From Thelephora terrestris (Eukaryota; Basidiomycota; Agaricomycetes; Thelephorales; Thelephoraceae): 64,000 nucleotides of DNA. The stretch is taken from contig WIUZ02000013.1 of the NCBI GenBank assembly GCA_015956445.1, positions 930,001-994,000 of the forward strand. The letters are read 5' to 3'. Positions within the stretch are counted from its first letter, which is position 1, and each line of letters opens with the position of its first letter. Below the pieces are notes generated by a model. The model made no database searches, was not told the DNA's origin, and saw only the letters and a list, made by a program, of their open reading frames with translations. Below, piece after piece: positions 24,356-35,234 of this stretch. The position numbers and the translations under genes are program-made.

Positions 24356-25352
24356 GCCAATCCCTAGGAGTAGAAACCCTATTGGCGTATACAGTAGCCT
24401 TCCATTTTTGCTTTCTGTAACAACTCCTTGTGCTCCACAGTGCGTTGATTTCCTCTTCCGCCACTGGCCTCCGTCGGTCATTTTGTCTTGATCTTGGAAG
24501 ATCTGGTAAAAGGATTTCCAGAGGTTTGCATATTCTACGGGCACCGAGAAGATTTCCTCGAATTTGCGATGTAGAACGTTCGTCAGAGAAATGAGTCCTT
24601 CGAGCCCCTTGTTTTTTTAATTGTCGACGAAAAGATCGACCTGAGACCATGGAGAACCGTCATCGGTTGAGCAAGATCTTGTCACAACCTGTTGCAACCC
24701 AGAAGATTCGCAGGCGATCCAGCAGAAACAGCATTGAGTCGTATTGGTTTTCCACCATCCGGGCGGAAGTCCCCGAGCGTGCCCGGAACTTCTCCCGATC
24801 CCCTTCTTGCCAAGGCAGGTAACCGTAAACACGCGTCACAAACTAACGGCGGTTGCCTCGGCAGAGGTTCCACTCAATGGTACCCCCACACAGCGTTGCA
24901 ACAATCAACCTTCGTCTCGACCACTTCACCCTGGATAAAAGCTTTGCCCGTAGGTCTCATGCGAACGGTGGCCAATTCCTTCCTGTCGTTACTGACGGTT
25001 GCCCTACCACGAGTACCAGCGGTAGTCATAGGCCTCTTCTTATCAGCTTCCATGGTCGTGTAAAGATTTACCAGCCTTTGCTTCCGCGTGCGACAGGGCC
25101 TAAGCGGGCGGTCCCCCTCCCTCCGACTCCGCGCCCTCCTCTTTGACTAATGTCGTTGTGAAGGGCCAATGCTTTGTAAGTTCTGGGAGCCCGGAAAATG
25201 TTCATAAGCAAGGCAAAGGTCATCACTCGGTTGCTACATCTGGCTTGGTGACCAACTCTCGACCACATTGGTTTTCTCCATGAATCTTCCGGCGAGCATT
25301 AAAAAGCGGAGCAATGGGCGAGTGCTCAAGCCCCCCACCGTTAATACCAGGA
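24356..25352. other. Intergenic, with a weak minus-strand coding fragment
   Basis: On the minus strand at about 24610-24350 a frame reads KGLEGLISLTNVLHRKFEE, then IFSVPVEYANLWKSFYQIF and a stop. Its composition is convincingly protein-like, but no start, upstream exon or family was found. It overlaps the last exon of the pseudokinase gene on the other strand. The rest of the interval shows nothing recognisable. Confidence 0.3.
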
Positions 25353-26507
25353 ATGTTGGGATCTATTTTCCTCTTCGTTTTCCTCTCTTCAGCTCGCTGC
25401 GCCGAGATTCTCTACGATGGTAGGGCCCAACCAGACTTTGACGCCACGAGCGTCCTTGACAACAGCACCGGTCCCTACCTTACGTATGTCGTTCCTGCCA
25501 TCTGCGCAGCGCCTTCAAACTGATTAGATGCACAGTGCGGTAAGGGGGTCCGAAGCAGCAAGCTATGTGCGTTCTCTGAAATCTAGGTCCCAGTGACTAG
25601 ACGCGTTGACCACTAAACACGATCTAGTATACCCATTTCATCTCCGACGCTCTTTACCCAACACCACTCTGGGGTGACCCATTCGGTTGTAGCGAAGATC
25701 CAATCGCTATTTCCATCGACAATAGCTCGGTGTTTGTCCCTGGAGGAAACGCCAGCAACGCACAATTTGGATTCCGGAGGACAGAGCTGATCGCTCAGAA
25801 AAACTTTAGCATCGCTCAGCTCACGGCGATCTCCCAAGTCAACACTACCGCGTTCCATTTCTCTATCGCTGCAGATGACACCAAGCCACTAAATGTCACC
25901 CACGAGTATCAAGTCGTGTTCATCGAAACAAGTGACGGTTCTCACGTCTTTGAAGCGCAGCTCGGTAAGTTTGGTTTGCATGATCATGAAACCACTTTTT
26001 TCACGAAAGGTTGAATCTGATCTAGGATCGCCTTTCACCAACCCAACGGGTACCCTTCCCGCGGCTGACGCCCAAAACATCAAGATCAGAGATCATAGCC
26101 TCAATGAATTATTTTCTACCCCATTAACCCCCGAGTGCTGGCACAATTTCGCGGTTGTCATCGACTGGGACAATCTCACTCTTGCTGTATTCTACTCCGC
26201 GGAAGCCCAACCCTTGGAACTCGTCTCCACGACGAAGGCGAATCAAGGTGCTATTTCTGGTCCCAACGGGCAGGGCGAGTTCCACTTCGGTGTCTTGAAG
26301 GTACGCCACCTCCCTTTTGACGAGATCACCCGAACTGATAGGACCTCGGAATAGTTACCTTTAGTTAACCCATCGGATCCTTCCAACGAACAAAGCGATG
26401 TGGTTCACCACGGCATCCAGGAAGGGACAACCGAGGGTCTTCTCTACTCTGGTATCTTCATTGAGAAAGTTGGAGCGTCTGGACCTACACTATCTGGGCC
26501 ACTGTAG
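25353..26507 (+). CDS. Secreted glycoside hydrolase family 131 beta-glucanase
   Basis: The ATG at 25353 opens a signal peptide (MLGSIFLFVFLSSARCA). The mature protein starts EILYDGRAQPDFDATSV. Downstream exons carry GH131 hallmarks: ISIDNSSVFVPGGN, FGFRRTELI, AFHFSIAADDTKPLN, HEYQVVFIETSDGSH, CWHNFAVVIDWD, GQGEFHFGVLK and, after a further intron, HHGIQEGTTEGLLYSGIF, with the stop at 26505-26507. GH131 enzymes act on beta-1,3-, beta-1,6- and beta-1,4-linked glucans, in wall remodelling or biomass degradation. The exon border between about 25605 and 25665 is unresolved (one nucleotide out of phase in my best model), so I cannot exclude a frameshift there. An alternative ATG at 25314 would hide the signal peptide. 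Confidence 0.8.
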
Positions 26508-26721
26508 TCGTAGTGGTACTAGATTTACATATCTTGAAGCTCGTTGTTAGCTGCTGAATACATGTACTTACACGGAGCTTGGGAACAGAAACTGAACTGC
26601 ATTGCAAGCGTTGAGCGAATTGGAATCGTGGCCAGGCTTCTAAGTTCGGGGGCATGTCCGAAGCTCGCATCAGCGATGTTCCCACGGACGCTACGCGTCG
26701 CGGCCTCTGATCAGCACAATC

Positions 26722-27746
26722 ATGGTACTTTTCTTCTCTTCTGGAGGTGACGTTAGCAAGACGACCAGAGCGTTCGCGTTTCTGACACTCCCTCCATTAT
26801 CTCCTGTAGCTCACGATCCCGCAGTGGTGATCTACGCGGGGAAAGACAAACATGAGAGTGAGTGTTACCACTTGTTGCCAGACCGTTAATAATCGTGTTA
26901 CGATCCAACTTAGATGAAGACTTGATAAAGTTTGCGTGGCCTCAAGACGTTTGGTTTCATGTGGATAAACTCTCCTCAGCACACGTGTATTTGCGGATGC
27001 CTGACGGCATGGCCTGGGATGGTATACCCGAGCCATTGCTGGTCGATTGCGCACAGCTGGTGAAGGCAAACTCTATAGAGGGTATGATGAATCTCGTAGT
27101 CCGCACGATCATCGATCCAACAGTTTTACACGCCTAGGGAACAAGAAGGATAATATCACCGTCATCTATACGCCGGCAGACAACCTGAAGGTAAGAAGAA
27201 GTCGCCCCAGTAATGAGGTTGGATCATAAACGAAATCCAGAAAACCGGAGACATGCAAGTCGGACAAGTCTCCTTCCATGACGACAAAAAGGCGAGTACA
27301 TCATCTCCGGGCGATGGCACAGCTGTAGCTCACAAGGTTGACAGGTGAAGAAAGGTATGCCGTTGTGGTTCCCTTCTTGTCGGTGTTTGCCAGACAGGTC
27401 CGGTCAGTGTATATTCAGAAACGGGAAAACCCGATCGTCAACCGTTTGAATAAGACGAAGGTTGAGCGTGAAGTTGACCACGAGCAAGAGCGCCAGGAGC
27501 GAATTAAAAGGGAGAATGCGGTCAAAAGGGCCGCAGCTGCAGCGAAGGTCCGTCGAGGGTCATGTTTTCTGCGAGAGGTGCCGCTGAGTGTCTGCTTTTG
27601 ACGTGTAGAAAACGGCTGAAGCGGAGCTGGCTGAGCAACGCAAGGCCGAGAAAGCTGCGAGATCTTACGACATACTATTCGATGGCGCTGATGAAGATGA
27701 TGTACCGAAAAAATCCGTCCGAGAGATGGAGGATGACTTCATGTAA
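26722..27746 (+). CDS. CCDC25 / NFACT-R (DUF814) family protein
   Basis: Begins MVLFFSSG and is spliced through several short introns (first exons 26722-26746, 26810-26857, then 26914 onward). Conserved pieces are [91 protein letters not shown], a long charged coiled coil, and a C-terminal EMEDDFM. This is the compact eukaryotic NFACT-R protein typified by CCDC25, related to the RNA-binding domain of ribosome quality-control factors. The length is normal for the family. It lies just downstream of GH131 in the same direction. Confidence 0.9.
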
Positions 27747-27974
27747 CACCACGTGTGTTTTGGTCTCATTGAGTCACTAGGAATCGAATCGTTCGGGTGA
27801 AATGATCAAGCATCTCCCCTCTCATGATCCCAACCCATCCGTGAGTGGTGCTATGGAGCTTGCGCCACAATGAAGCTTGATCCCTAGACGCTCGCACGCC
27901 TCCAGTATAAAGCATGTAGCCCTCTTATCAACGCACTCAGCCACCAACCTACATTTCCCCGCCTGAGCCGCGTC

Positions 27975-28461
27975 ATGCAGCCCCATTCCGATTCATCTGA
28001 TACCGCGTCCTTGATGTCATCCTCGACAATTTCTCCTTCCAATTATGGTAGCACTTCTACCACCACGCTTGTGGCGGGAAGCTCCAAAGGTTCAAAGAGG
28101 AGTTCGGAGTCGGACCGCAAGGATAAGAAGAAGGGGGGAGAAAAGCCGAAGCTTCATACTCTTCGCCCACCAATGGTATTTGCTTGACGAATCTCGTGGG
28201 CATCTCAGTTTGTTGCTCTAGCCTGCCGCCTTTGACGAATCTCCTAGCCACAACCTCGCTTCAGAGCCTCCCCACAATCCACTTGCCCCGCTCACTAAGT
28301 TTGGTTCAACTCACTCCCATCCTTATCTTTACGTGCAAGTGATTTCCTCTCTTTGCGGGTTGGAGTGGATTCAAATGCACTCCAATACTCTTCGGACGTC
28401 GCGCGACACTTTGTCCGGATTCTCCCCTTTCTCTAGTGAATTGCCCATACTGGTTGTATAG
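27975..28461 (+). CDS. Hypothetical Ser-rich protein, two exons
   Basis: Starts MQPHSDSSDTASLMSSS, runs through a Ser/Thr-rich and then Lys-rich segment (SDRKDKKKGG) to HTLRPPM. A GT..AG intron from 28184 to about 28229 then joins in phase to a second open segment (PAAFDESPSHNLASEPP ... FSSELPILVV) with a stop at 28459-28461. Phase continuity and the absence of stops over both exons support a real gene of about 147 residues, but no family is recognised and the protein is probably largely disordered. Confidence 0.4.
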
Positions 28462-30273
28462 GTGTATTTTAGGGTTATCGTGAACGTCTTGTGAAGGCGT
28501 TCGGATCTCAGGGCTAGACGCTTCTTGATATCTTCAACGCAATACTGCGCGGCCGCTTACAACTTAATTGAACTATTTTTAAAGGGCTTCAACATTTACT
28601 GGCCTCAGGCGGCCACAGAAAAGTGGTTGGAGTGTATCCGGTGACCTTGAATGGCGTTCGAGTTTTTCAAGATGTCGAATATCTTGAGTGCAAAATAATT
28701 CATCATGGCCTTGAACGTGACCGTGGTTTTTGGGCCAGGTTCACGCATATATATATAAGTTGTCACGAGTTCAGCTTCGAAGTCTACAGATTTATCTCGT
28801 TTAGAATTCAAACCTTTTCAGATTCCCACTGGGTGGGGACCTCGGAAAGTCGGGGGTCGAAAAGGGGGTCGCCACATGCCTCTCGTACTCCGCTTCGGCC
28901 GCTGGCATGCCCCCGGCATACACTTCGCCAGTTGATATGACAAACGTGCCGACCTTGATTGACCCTCAACACGGTGATCGTGCTTCAAGCCTGAGGTGGT
29001 CGACCTGCTACCCTTCGCCGCACGGTGGATGCTCTGTTGCTCGAATCACACGTAGAGGAGTTGTGTTGGTGAGGGAGTCTCGTTCATGGTGGGAGCACGG
29101 ATAAACAGGAACCCGTGCCAATATAGTGACTGGAATGTATCTACGACAACATGACCCTAGTACATGATCACAAATTCTGATGCAGATGAACCGTAAATTT
29201 CGGCTTTGGCACCCTGATAGTACCTGAAAACATTTCTATGTTCTGTCGTGGGAGGCATTTCAGTAGCACTTGTGAGACTGTGGTTCCGGGGTCCGGGAAT
29301 ACAGTCGAAGGCCATGACGTTAGTGCTTATCGATGCGTTTAAGCAGGCTTAAGCGAGCGTGGGGGAGACGACCATACCCCGAGTCGTGAGGTGGGTGGTC
29401 TACTGAAGTGCATCAGGATTGGCATTTGGTCCCTGCTGTGCGCTAGAGATTATGCATTTTTGCTGAGAACCCCTCGTGCGACCGTTTCTCTACCCAGGGA
29501 TCAGTGCACTCCAAAATCTATACCTACAATGCCTTTACTTACTAGGGCCCCTCGACTGTAGTACCCAGCACGATGTCGGAAATTCATCAAGTCGATGTTG
29601 GGCACTTGTCCGTCCTCAATGTGCAGCCACGCGTTCCTCCGACCACTTACCAGTGCCAGATGAATGGGTTCATGATGTTGTCAAAGACTTTCGAGTGACA
29701 GGAACGTTTCGGGAGCAAATGCCTATCTTCGTTGACCGTTTGAGGTTCTATGAACGGCGAGGTTGTCCCGCTCCGCCTTTGGGGAACTGTAGCAGGGTTT
29801 CTCGTGAACAAGAGATGAAGTGACCGGGAGGACCCGTGCAAGAGCAAATGCGTAGGCGAGGCCTGTCGCATCCTCGGCCCTCATATTCGCAACTGTCAAG
29901 TTCCACATCAAGATAGCTGATGGTTCGGCTGGAGGTTACAAAGGCAGAGATTGTTGTGCCCACAAATTTCAACCTCTAAGGCCTTCTGACGCATACTATC
30001 CAAGCCGCTTTGTGGTTCTGCGATTGTTACACCCGTACCTGAGATCCTCATAACTCGCATGTTCGTTGGCGGAGGGGCGCTAATCTTATCTGACGCGTCG
30101 ACTCTGAAATCACGGGGTGGTGACGGTGTGACTGTGACTCACCGCTGCCCACTTGTCCTCTGCCATCACGCGTCCTACCTGGTGTGCGATCCTCGCCTTT
30201 CAGCACTCCGCAAGTAACCCCCACAATATCAACAATTAGCCGAGGAGCAACCTAAACTACAGGACCTAAGAAA
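28462..30273. other. Intergenic region, 1.8 kb, nothing recognised
   Basis: No coding similarity was seen on either strand. It marks the border between the compact housekeeping block on the left and the rearranged accessory region on the right, and must include the RBM25 promoter near 30273. Confidence 0.4.
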
Positions 30274-32530
30274 ATGCATCCAGCCCCCAGCCGCCTGGGT
30301 CTCGGAATGAGACAATCGCTGCCTTCGTTCGGCCAGGGCCCTTCGATGGGTGCGCTGGCGCACCAACAACAAATGATGCACCACCAACAGTTTCCTCCAC
30401 CTTCAAAGGTTGTGCCAGTGTTCATCGGCTCGATTTCCGGAGGAATCAGTGATGCGTTTCTGAATGACCTTCTCAGCGTGAGTGCCCTTCGATCATCAAC
30501 GGAACGATTACTCAAATTTCCGCCTCGTGAGTAGTCTTGCGGAGCCACGCAACCTCTGAAAAGACTGATAACGCCAGCCGGGAAGCCCCAAGGATTTGGT
30601 TTCTGTGACTTTCAGGACCCTGACGGTGCGTTGCGGGCTCTGGAACTTCTGAACGGAGTTGAGCTACCGGCTCTGGAGGATGGGTGCGTAAACAAAAAGC
30701 TATTGGTAAGTAACTTAGCGGGGTTCGTGATGTTTCTTTGCCTAACATTGTTCCAGGTCAAGGTCGATGAAAAGAGTAAAGCATTTTTGGATGCATATCA
30801 AGCACAAAAGATGAAGACCGATGTGCGTTCTAAGCTACTAACGTGAAAACCCCACTGACCTCCGTTCAGGCTGATGAACAACTACTTCAAGACTGTCGGA
30901 CGAAAGTTCAGACGCTTGTAGCGGACATCAATAAGACTTCACAAGAGGCAGCTCAAAAGGGTCTTCTCGATAAAGAAAAATACGTCATCCCTCCTCATTT
31001 GCACGACCTCCAAGAAGCGGACTTACCTGAGACCCAACGAGGCCTTGTGATGACCGAAATTGCTCAATTCCGAGAGCGTTCTGCAAAGCGCGAGCGGGAG
31101 AAGATGCGTGACCTGAAACAAGGTATGCCTGTCTTGGGGGCTCCTAGCGGTCCTAAAATGAGAGAATGGGGCAAGCCTCAGAACCAAATACAGGGGTCTC
31201 CGCAGCCTGGAAAGGCAGTGGGCAAGGGGCCACAGTCTTACGATAAACCGGTCGGGTTTGTTAAGGCTGGGGAGAGCCCTGTACAGGATGAGAGGAGTTT
31301 AGCCGGCAAGACGAATAAAACCGACGAGGAACTGGAGGCGGAAAGGAAAGAAGTACGACGGAGGGACGAGGAGGCCTCGTTCAGAGATGTGAGTTTCCTG
31401 TCGTGCCTGTTTACTAATCCACAGCGTGTTTAACACCTTGCCGAATGTCGCTAACCACTTCTTCCACCTCTTCCGTCTCCCACTAACAGAGGGAACGTCG
31501 TTATGAGCCTAGGGAGCGTGTCAGGATCCAGACCTTGGAGCGTACCTTGGCAAGGGAAAGGGCGGTAAAGGAGGCCGAGAACCGTGATAGGGTTGAGATG
31601 CGGTCGCGCCTTGACATCTGGGACGACGACGAGAGCGATGAACTCTTCTACACCGATAGGTACGTAAACAAGTCCATCATCTCTATGCAACGCTCGCTCA
31701 GCTGTTCGTAGGTCCCGTTGGCGTACGATGCGCACCCGCAGGCTCGCCGCCGAAGAATCTGCTGACAACGAATCGCGGGTCTTTGAAGAGAGGGAAGCAG
31801 AGAACCTTCGCCAGGAGTCAGAGCTCTTCCTTGCTAGACAGATGGATGAAATGCACGCCCTTCAGGAGGAGCAACGCAAGGCTGGAATGCTCTTGGATGA
31901 CGGCGCTCCTGTCCGCCTGAACGTTTCTTTGGCTCCGGCTCCGACCGCCAAAACTGAAACCGCCGCGAAGGAGAAGACGTTGGTATTCGGCGCAGAGGAA
32001 GAAGAAGAGGAAGGCGTCCGAAAGAGGAAAGCACCGTTGGTAAAACTTGACCTCGCCGAGGGGGGAGAGAAAGCGAAGGAGAGGCTTGAGAAAATTGCTG
32101 CGAGTGTACCGACCGAGAAGGAAGCCCTGTTCAAGGGTAAGGTCAGATGGGATGGTCTCTCTGATGTGAGTCTACCTTCTGGTTTGTCGATTGCGTTTGG
32201 ACTGACAGGGGACTAGGGCATGATCGACAGGAAACTAGAACCGTTGATCAAACGCCTGATGACCAAGCATCTCGGGGAGCTAGACGATGACGATCTTGTG
32301 ATGTTTGTGGTGGAACACTTGAAAGACCACAAGGGTCCGCAGAAACTAGTCGAAGGCCTTGAGCCGGTACGCCGATGTCGGCTAATGCCTACCTTTCATA
32401 CTAACACATCAGGCTTTAGGTCCTGGAGGAAGAAGCCGCCGAATTTACGATTGGTCTTTGGCGACAGGTAATTTTCGAGAGTATGGCATATGGGGAAGGA
32501 TTGCATACCGAGAGGATGATGGTAGAATGA
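30274..32530 (+). CDS. RBM25-type splicing factor (RRM plus PWI domain)
   Basis: Starts at an ATG (MHPAPSRLGLGMRQS) after a stop-rich leader; the first exon ends at 30477 in phase 0. An RRM is assembled over exons 1-3: VPVFIGSISGGISDAF, KRLITPAGKPQGFGFCDF, ALRALELLNGVELP. A helical linker and a long Arg/Glu-rich charged region follow (QFRERSAKRERE, RRRDEEASFRDRERR, WDDDESDELFYTD). A C-terminal PWI domain comes last (DRKLEPLIKRLMTKHLGE, DLVMFVVEHLKD, EFTIGLWRQVIFES). RBM25 homologues join U1 snRNP-linked complexes and influence 5' splice-site choice. Truncated copies of this gene lie at 39.7-40.7 and 49.1-50.2 kb. This copy has no inactivating change that I can see. Confidence 0.9.
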
Positions 32531-33074
32531 AGGCGAGTTTGTAATACTCAGAGGTGCGTTCTGTGCGCACCGGACTTCGACTCCATTTTCCGCAGTACGT
32601 AGAGATGATTCTCCTCCGCTTCGTTCCTGGTCAGATCCTCTTCCCCTGGTCTGGATGTGAAGAGAGCCCGTTATCCATTTTCTTGCACAGGATGTTTTCG
32701 TGTTTTCGTGAGTTGCACGTTATTCAGTTGCGAGTAGTATAATCGATGATATTTCACTTCTCCATCACACATACAAGACGTCTCGTGAAGACTCCGCCGA
32801 AAGCAGGGTGGCTCGTTGGTGATGCAGGGTCCGTTCATAACGATGAGTATCCCACCGTGTGCACTCTCCCGATTGACTTCTTCGTCCTGCCCAGACAGGT
32901 CTTGGCCCGATACACTGTGGTCTTCTGCGTTCGCGGCGTCAGCCGAATACATTTATTTATTGCTCACATATCCGTAATCTCTGCATTCCTACTATATATT
33001 ATGCACGAGTGCGAATAATTCATTGCGACCACAACAAAACCACATGCCCACCCAGGGAGCGATGAAGACAAAAA
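32531..33074. other. RBM25 3' flank, shared with a downstream duplicate
   Basis: No gene. The segment at about 32575-32670 (3' UTR or downstream flank) is repeated nearly unchanged at 40555-40660, showing that the duplicated block included sequence beyond the stop codon. Confidence 0.6.
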
Positions 33075-34483
33075 TCAAGGAGTTGGCAAAGACTTCCCAA
33101 TTGAAGAAGACATTACAAAATGAACACACCCCCTCCTCGTCAACAACGGAAAGGCCCCTTTCACATGTTCTTGGAAGGTCTCTGGATCATCAAGTACGCT
33201 GGTCCGGATGATCAACCTAAAATCTCCGTGTTTGGCAAATCGCCGTTCAAGAAAGTAGTCGGTCCCGCCCCAGTGTCCCCAGTGCTCCGAGGGACAGGGA
33301 AGTCCATCTATTTCGAGAACGAGCTTGCGGAAGAGTGGAGGCGTGATAGCGAGCGCTGTTTGGAGAGTATTTGGGATGAAGGTGGACACCTGAGTGAAGG
33401 TCATGCGGAGAGTTAATCGGCGGAGGACTGTGAGTTCTACTAATCTTAGTTCCTCCAGCTGGTAGTGCCCTGTAGGGTGAAAAAACAGGCAATCACGCTT
33501 AGAGGGGAGATGGTGGGGAGGAGAGTCTATGCGTACCATGGTTGTCAAGTACAATGGCGAGGTCTTCAAGGGTATGTGCACACGATTGTAGTATTTGCTG
33601 AACACGATCCCCCGAAAAGACCTCGAGTTCGACCGATCGGAAGTTGAAGCCGAACGGAAGCCAATAAGCGAGGTCCACCGACCTCGGCCAACAAGCCGTG
33701 GTATCATGGCCAACCAACCTGAGGTGGCCGCATAATGGTGGAGATTGATCGACGATGGCAACGGCCGGACCCACCATCCCTCTCACCCGTGACCACTCAA
33801 TGCTCAAGTTTTCGAGCTTTGGGAACTGTAGAGCGAACTGCATGAGGGCCCGATAAGCACCGGAAGGGCAGATGAGCGCGAGCGAGGTAAGAGTTGAATA
33901 GAAGTGGGTGAAACAGGGTTTGTAGCGATTTGGCCCTTCGACAGCGTCACAGAACCAGAGAGTGAGGGTGTGGATCTGATTCAGAGACTGAAGGTGGTGG
34001 AGGTGGGATTGGAGGTTGTCTAGAGTAAGGGTGGGATCACGGATTTCGACATGTCGAGTGTATCGGAAGAAGCCATGTTCACCCATGTAAGACAAGAAGC
34101 GGAATTCATGATGGCCCGTCCTTCGGCGGAGTTCATTTCTCTCTCTGTGATTGAGAACCCTCTCATTGTTCCGTCGAGTCAGACGTAACGTCGCATGGAT
34201 GAAGGGTCGAGTCGAAGCGAACATCGCTTTGCAGGTCAACGAACAGGCTGTGAGGGCTCGAAAGTCGTCGCGAAGCATACTCGTGATGTAGTCGACGAGT
34301 TCTCGGGGCAAACCCATACACCCATACTGAATCGCAGCGCAAATCCGGTTCAGGTCGACACGAGGCGCGACGCCGACGAGGGGTCCAGTCCTTCGGCCAA
34401 ATACCCGTAGCAAATCCGCTGTTCGACTCGCTTAGCGATTTCAGGACTCCAGCAAATTGTGACTACGCACCAAGTTTGGCCAT
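33075..34483 (-). CDS. F-box protein A
   Basis: Three exons close in phase: a 13-nt first exon 34483-34471 (ATG), 34418-33537 and 33469-33075, giving 429 residues. An F-box-like motif lies at about 40-75 (GLPRELVDYITSML, TACSLTCKAMF). A series of leucine-rich helices follows (LHHLQSLNQIHTLTLWFC, FYSTLTSLALICPSGAY, LQFPKLENLSIEW), then a C-terminal segment with GGTDYFLERRFAKHGDFRLII. This is the expanded agaricomycete F-box family, where the F-box docks on Skp1 in an SCF ubiquitin ligase and the rest is presumed to recruit substrate. The mini-exon start is supported by the same structure in the two paralogues at 41.2 and 43.0 kb. It is divergently oriented to NLR1. Confidence 0.75.
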
Positions 34484-35234
34484 TTGGTCTAGTAAGAGTG
34501 GTGCTGGATGTGGATGGATTCGACGATCGCCAGCGATAAGCGCGAGGCTGCAACCAGGGTACGGGCGGTCGGAGTGGTCTTGGTGAATCGTCGCTGCTGT
34601 TGTCCAGAGAGACTCTCCAGCAAGCGGTCCGTTGTGTAACGACAGGTATCTAGGTGGCAGTTCGTACCTAGGACTCCTTAATGATCGACGATCGACCTTC
34701 AGTGGCCCTCCGCTCACGACGCATTCGTGCAGCGGCGCTTCCCGCTCCGTTCAGATTCGAAGCCTAAATGCAGAAAAAATGTGCTCGTTTTCTTCTGACT
34801 TGAGCCGACATGACACGCCTACATACACCTATGAAGTATCCACGCGTACGCGTATCCTGCACGTTACCAGTCACCAGTTGGCTTTCCGGTCTTGATCAAC
34901 GACGTGCATCTAGGCGGTGGTGTATGTGCCCCGATTTTTGGCCTGTGAGTCGCTAACAACCCACGCCAGAAACGTTCTCGTTCTTGTTTTTGAGGGGTAT
35001 AGTGCTGGCTCCAGCATCGCGTGTCAGGCCGAGATGCCGAGCCTGGATGCCATCAAAAGCGATGTGAAGACTTGGTGGAAATCGGAACGCAACGAGCCGG
35101 AAATCAATTCTCTCCATCGAATGCTATGCCTGTACAGGACGTATCGTAACAAATAAAACGACCGCCCATCTGTCCTAGGGTTCGGACTTTTCCTTGCGGC
35201 CTTTGTTCCTCACCCTCTCCTTGCAGCTACCACG
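34484..35234. other. Divergent intergenic region between F-box A and NLR1
   Basis: 751 bp between the F-box A and NLR1 start codons, which face away from each other. No gene recognised; probably holds both promoters. Confidence 0.5.
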
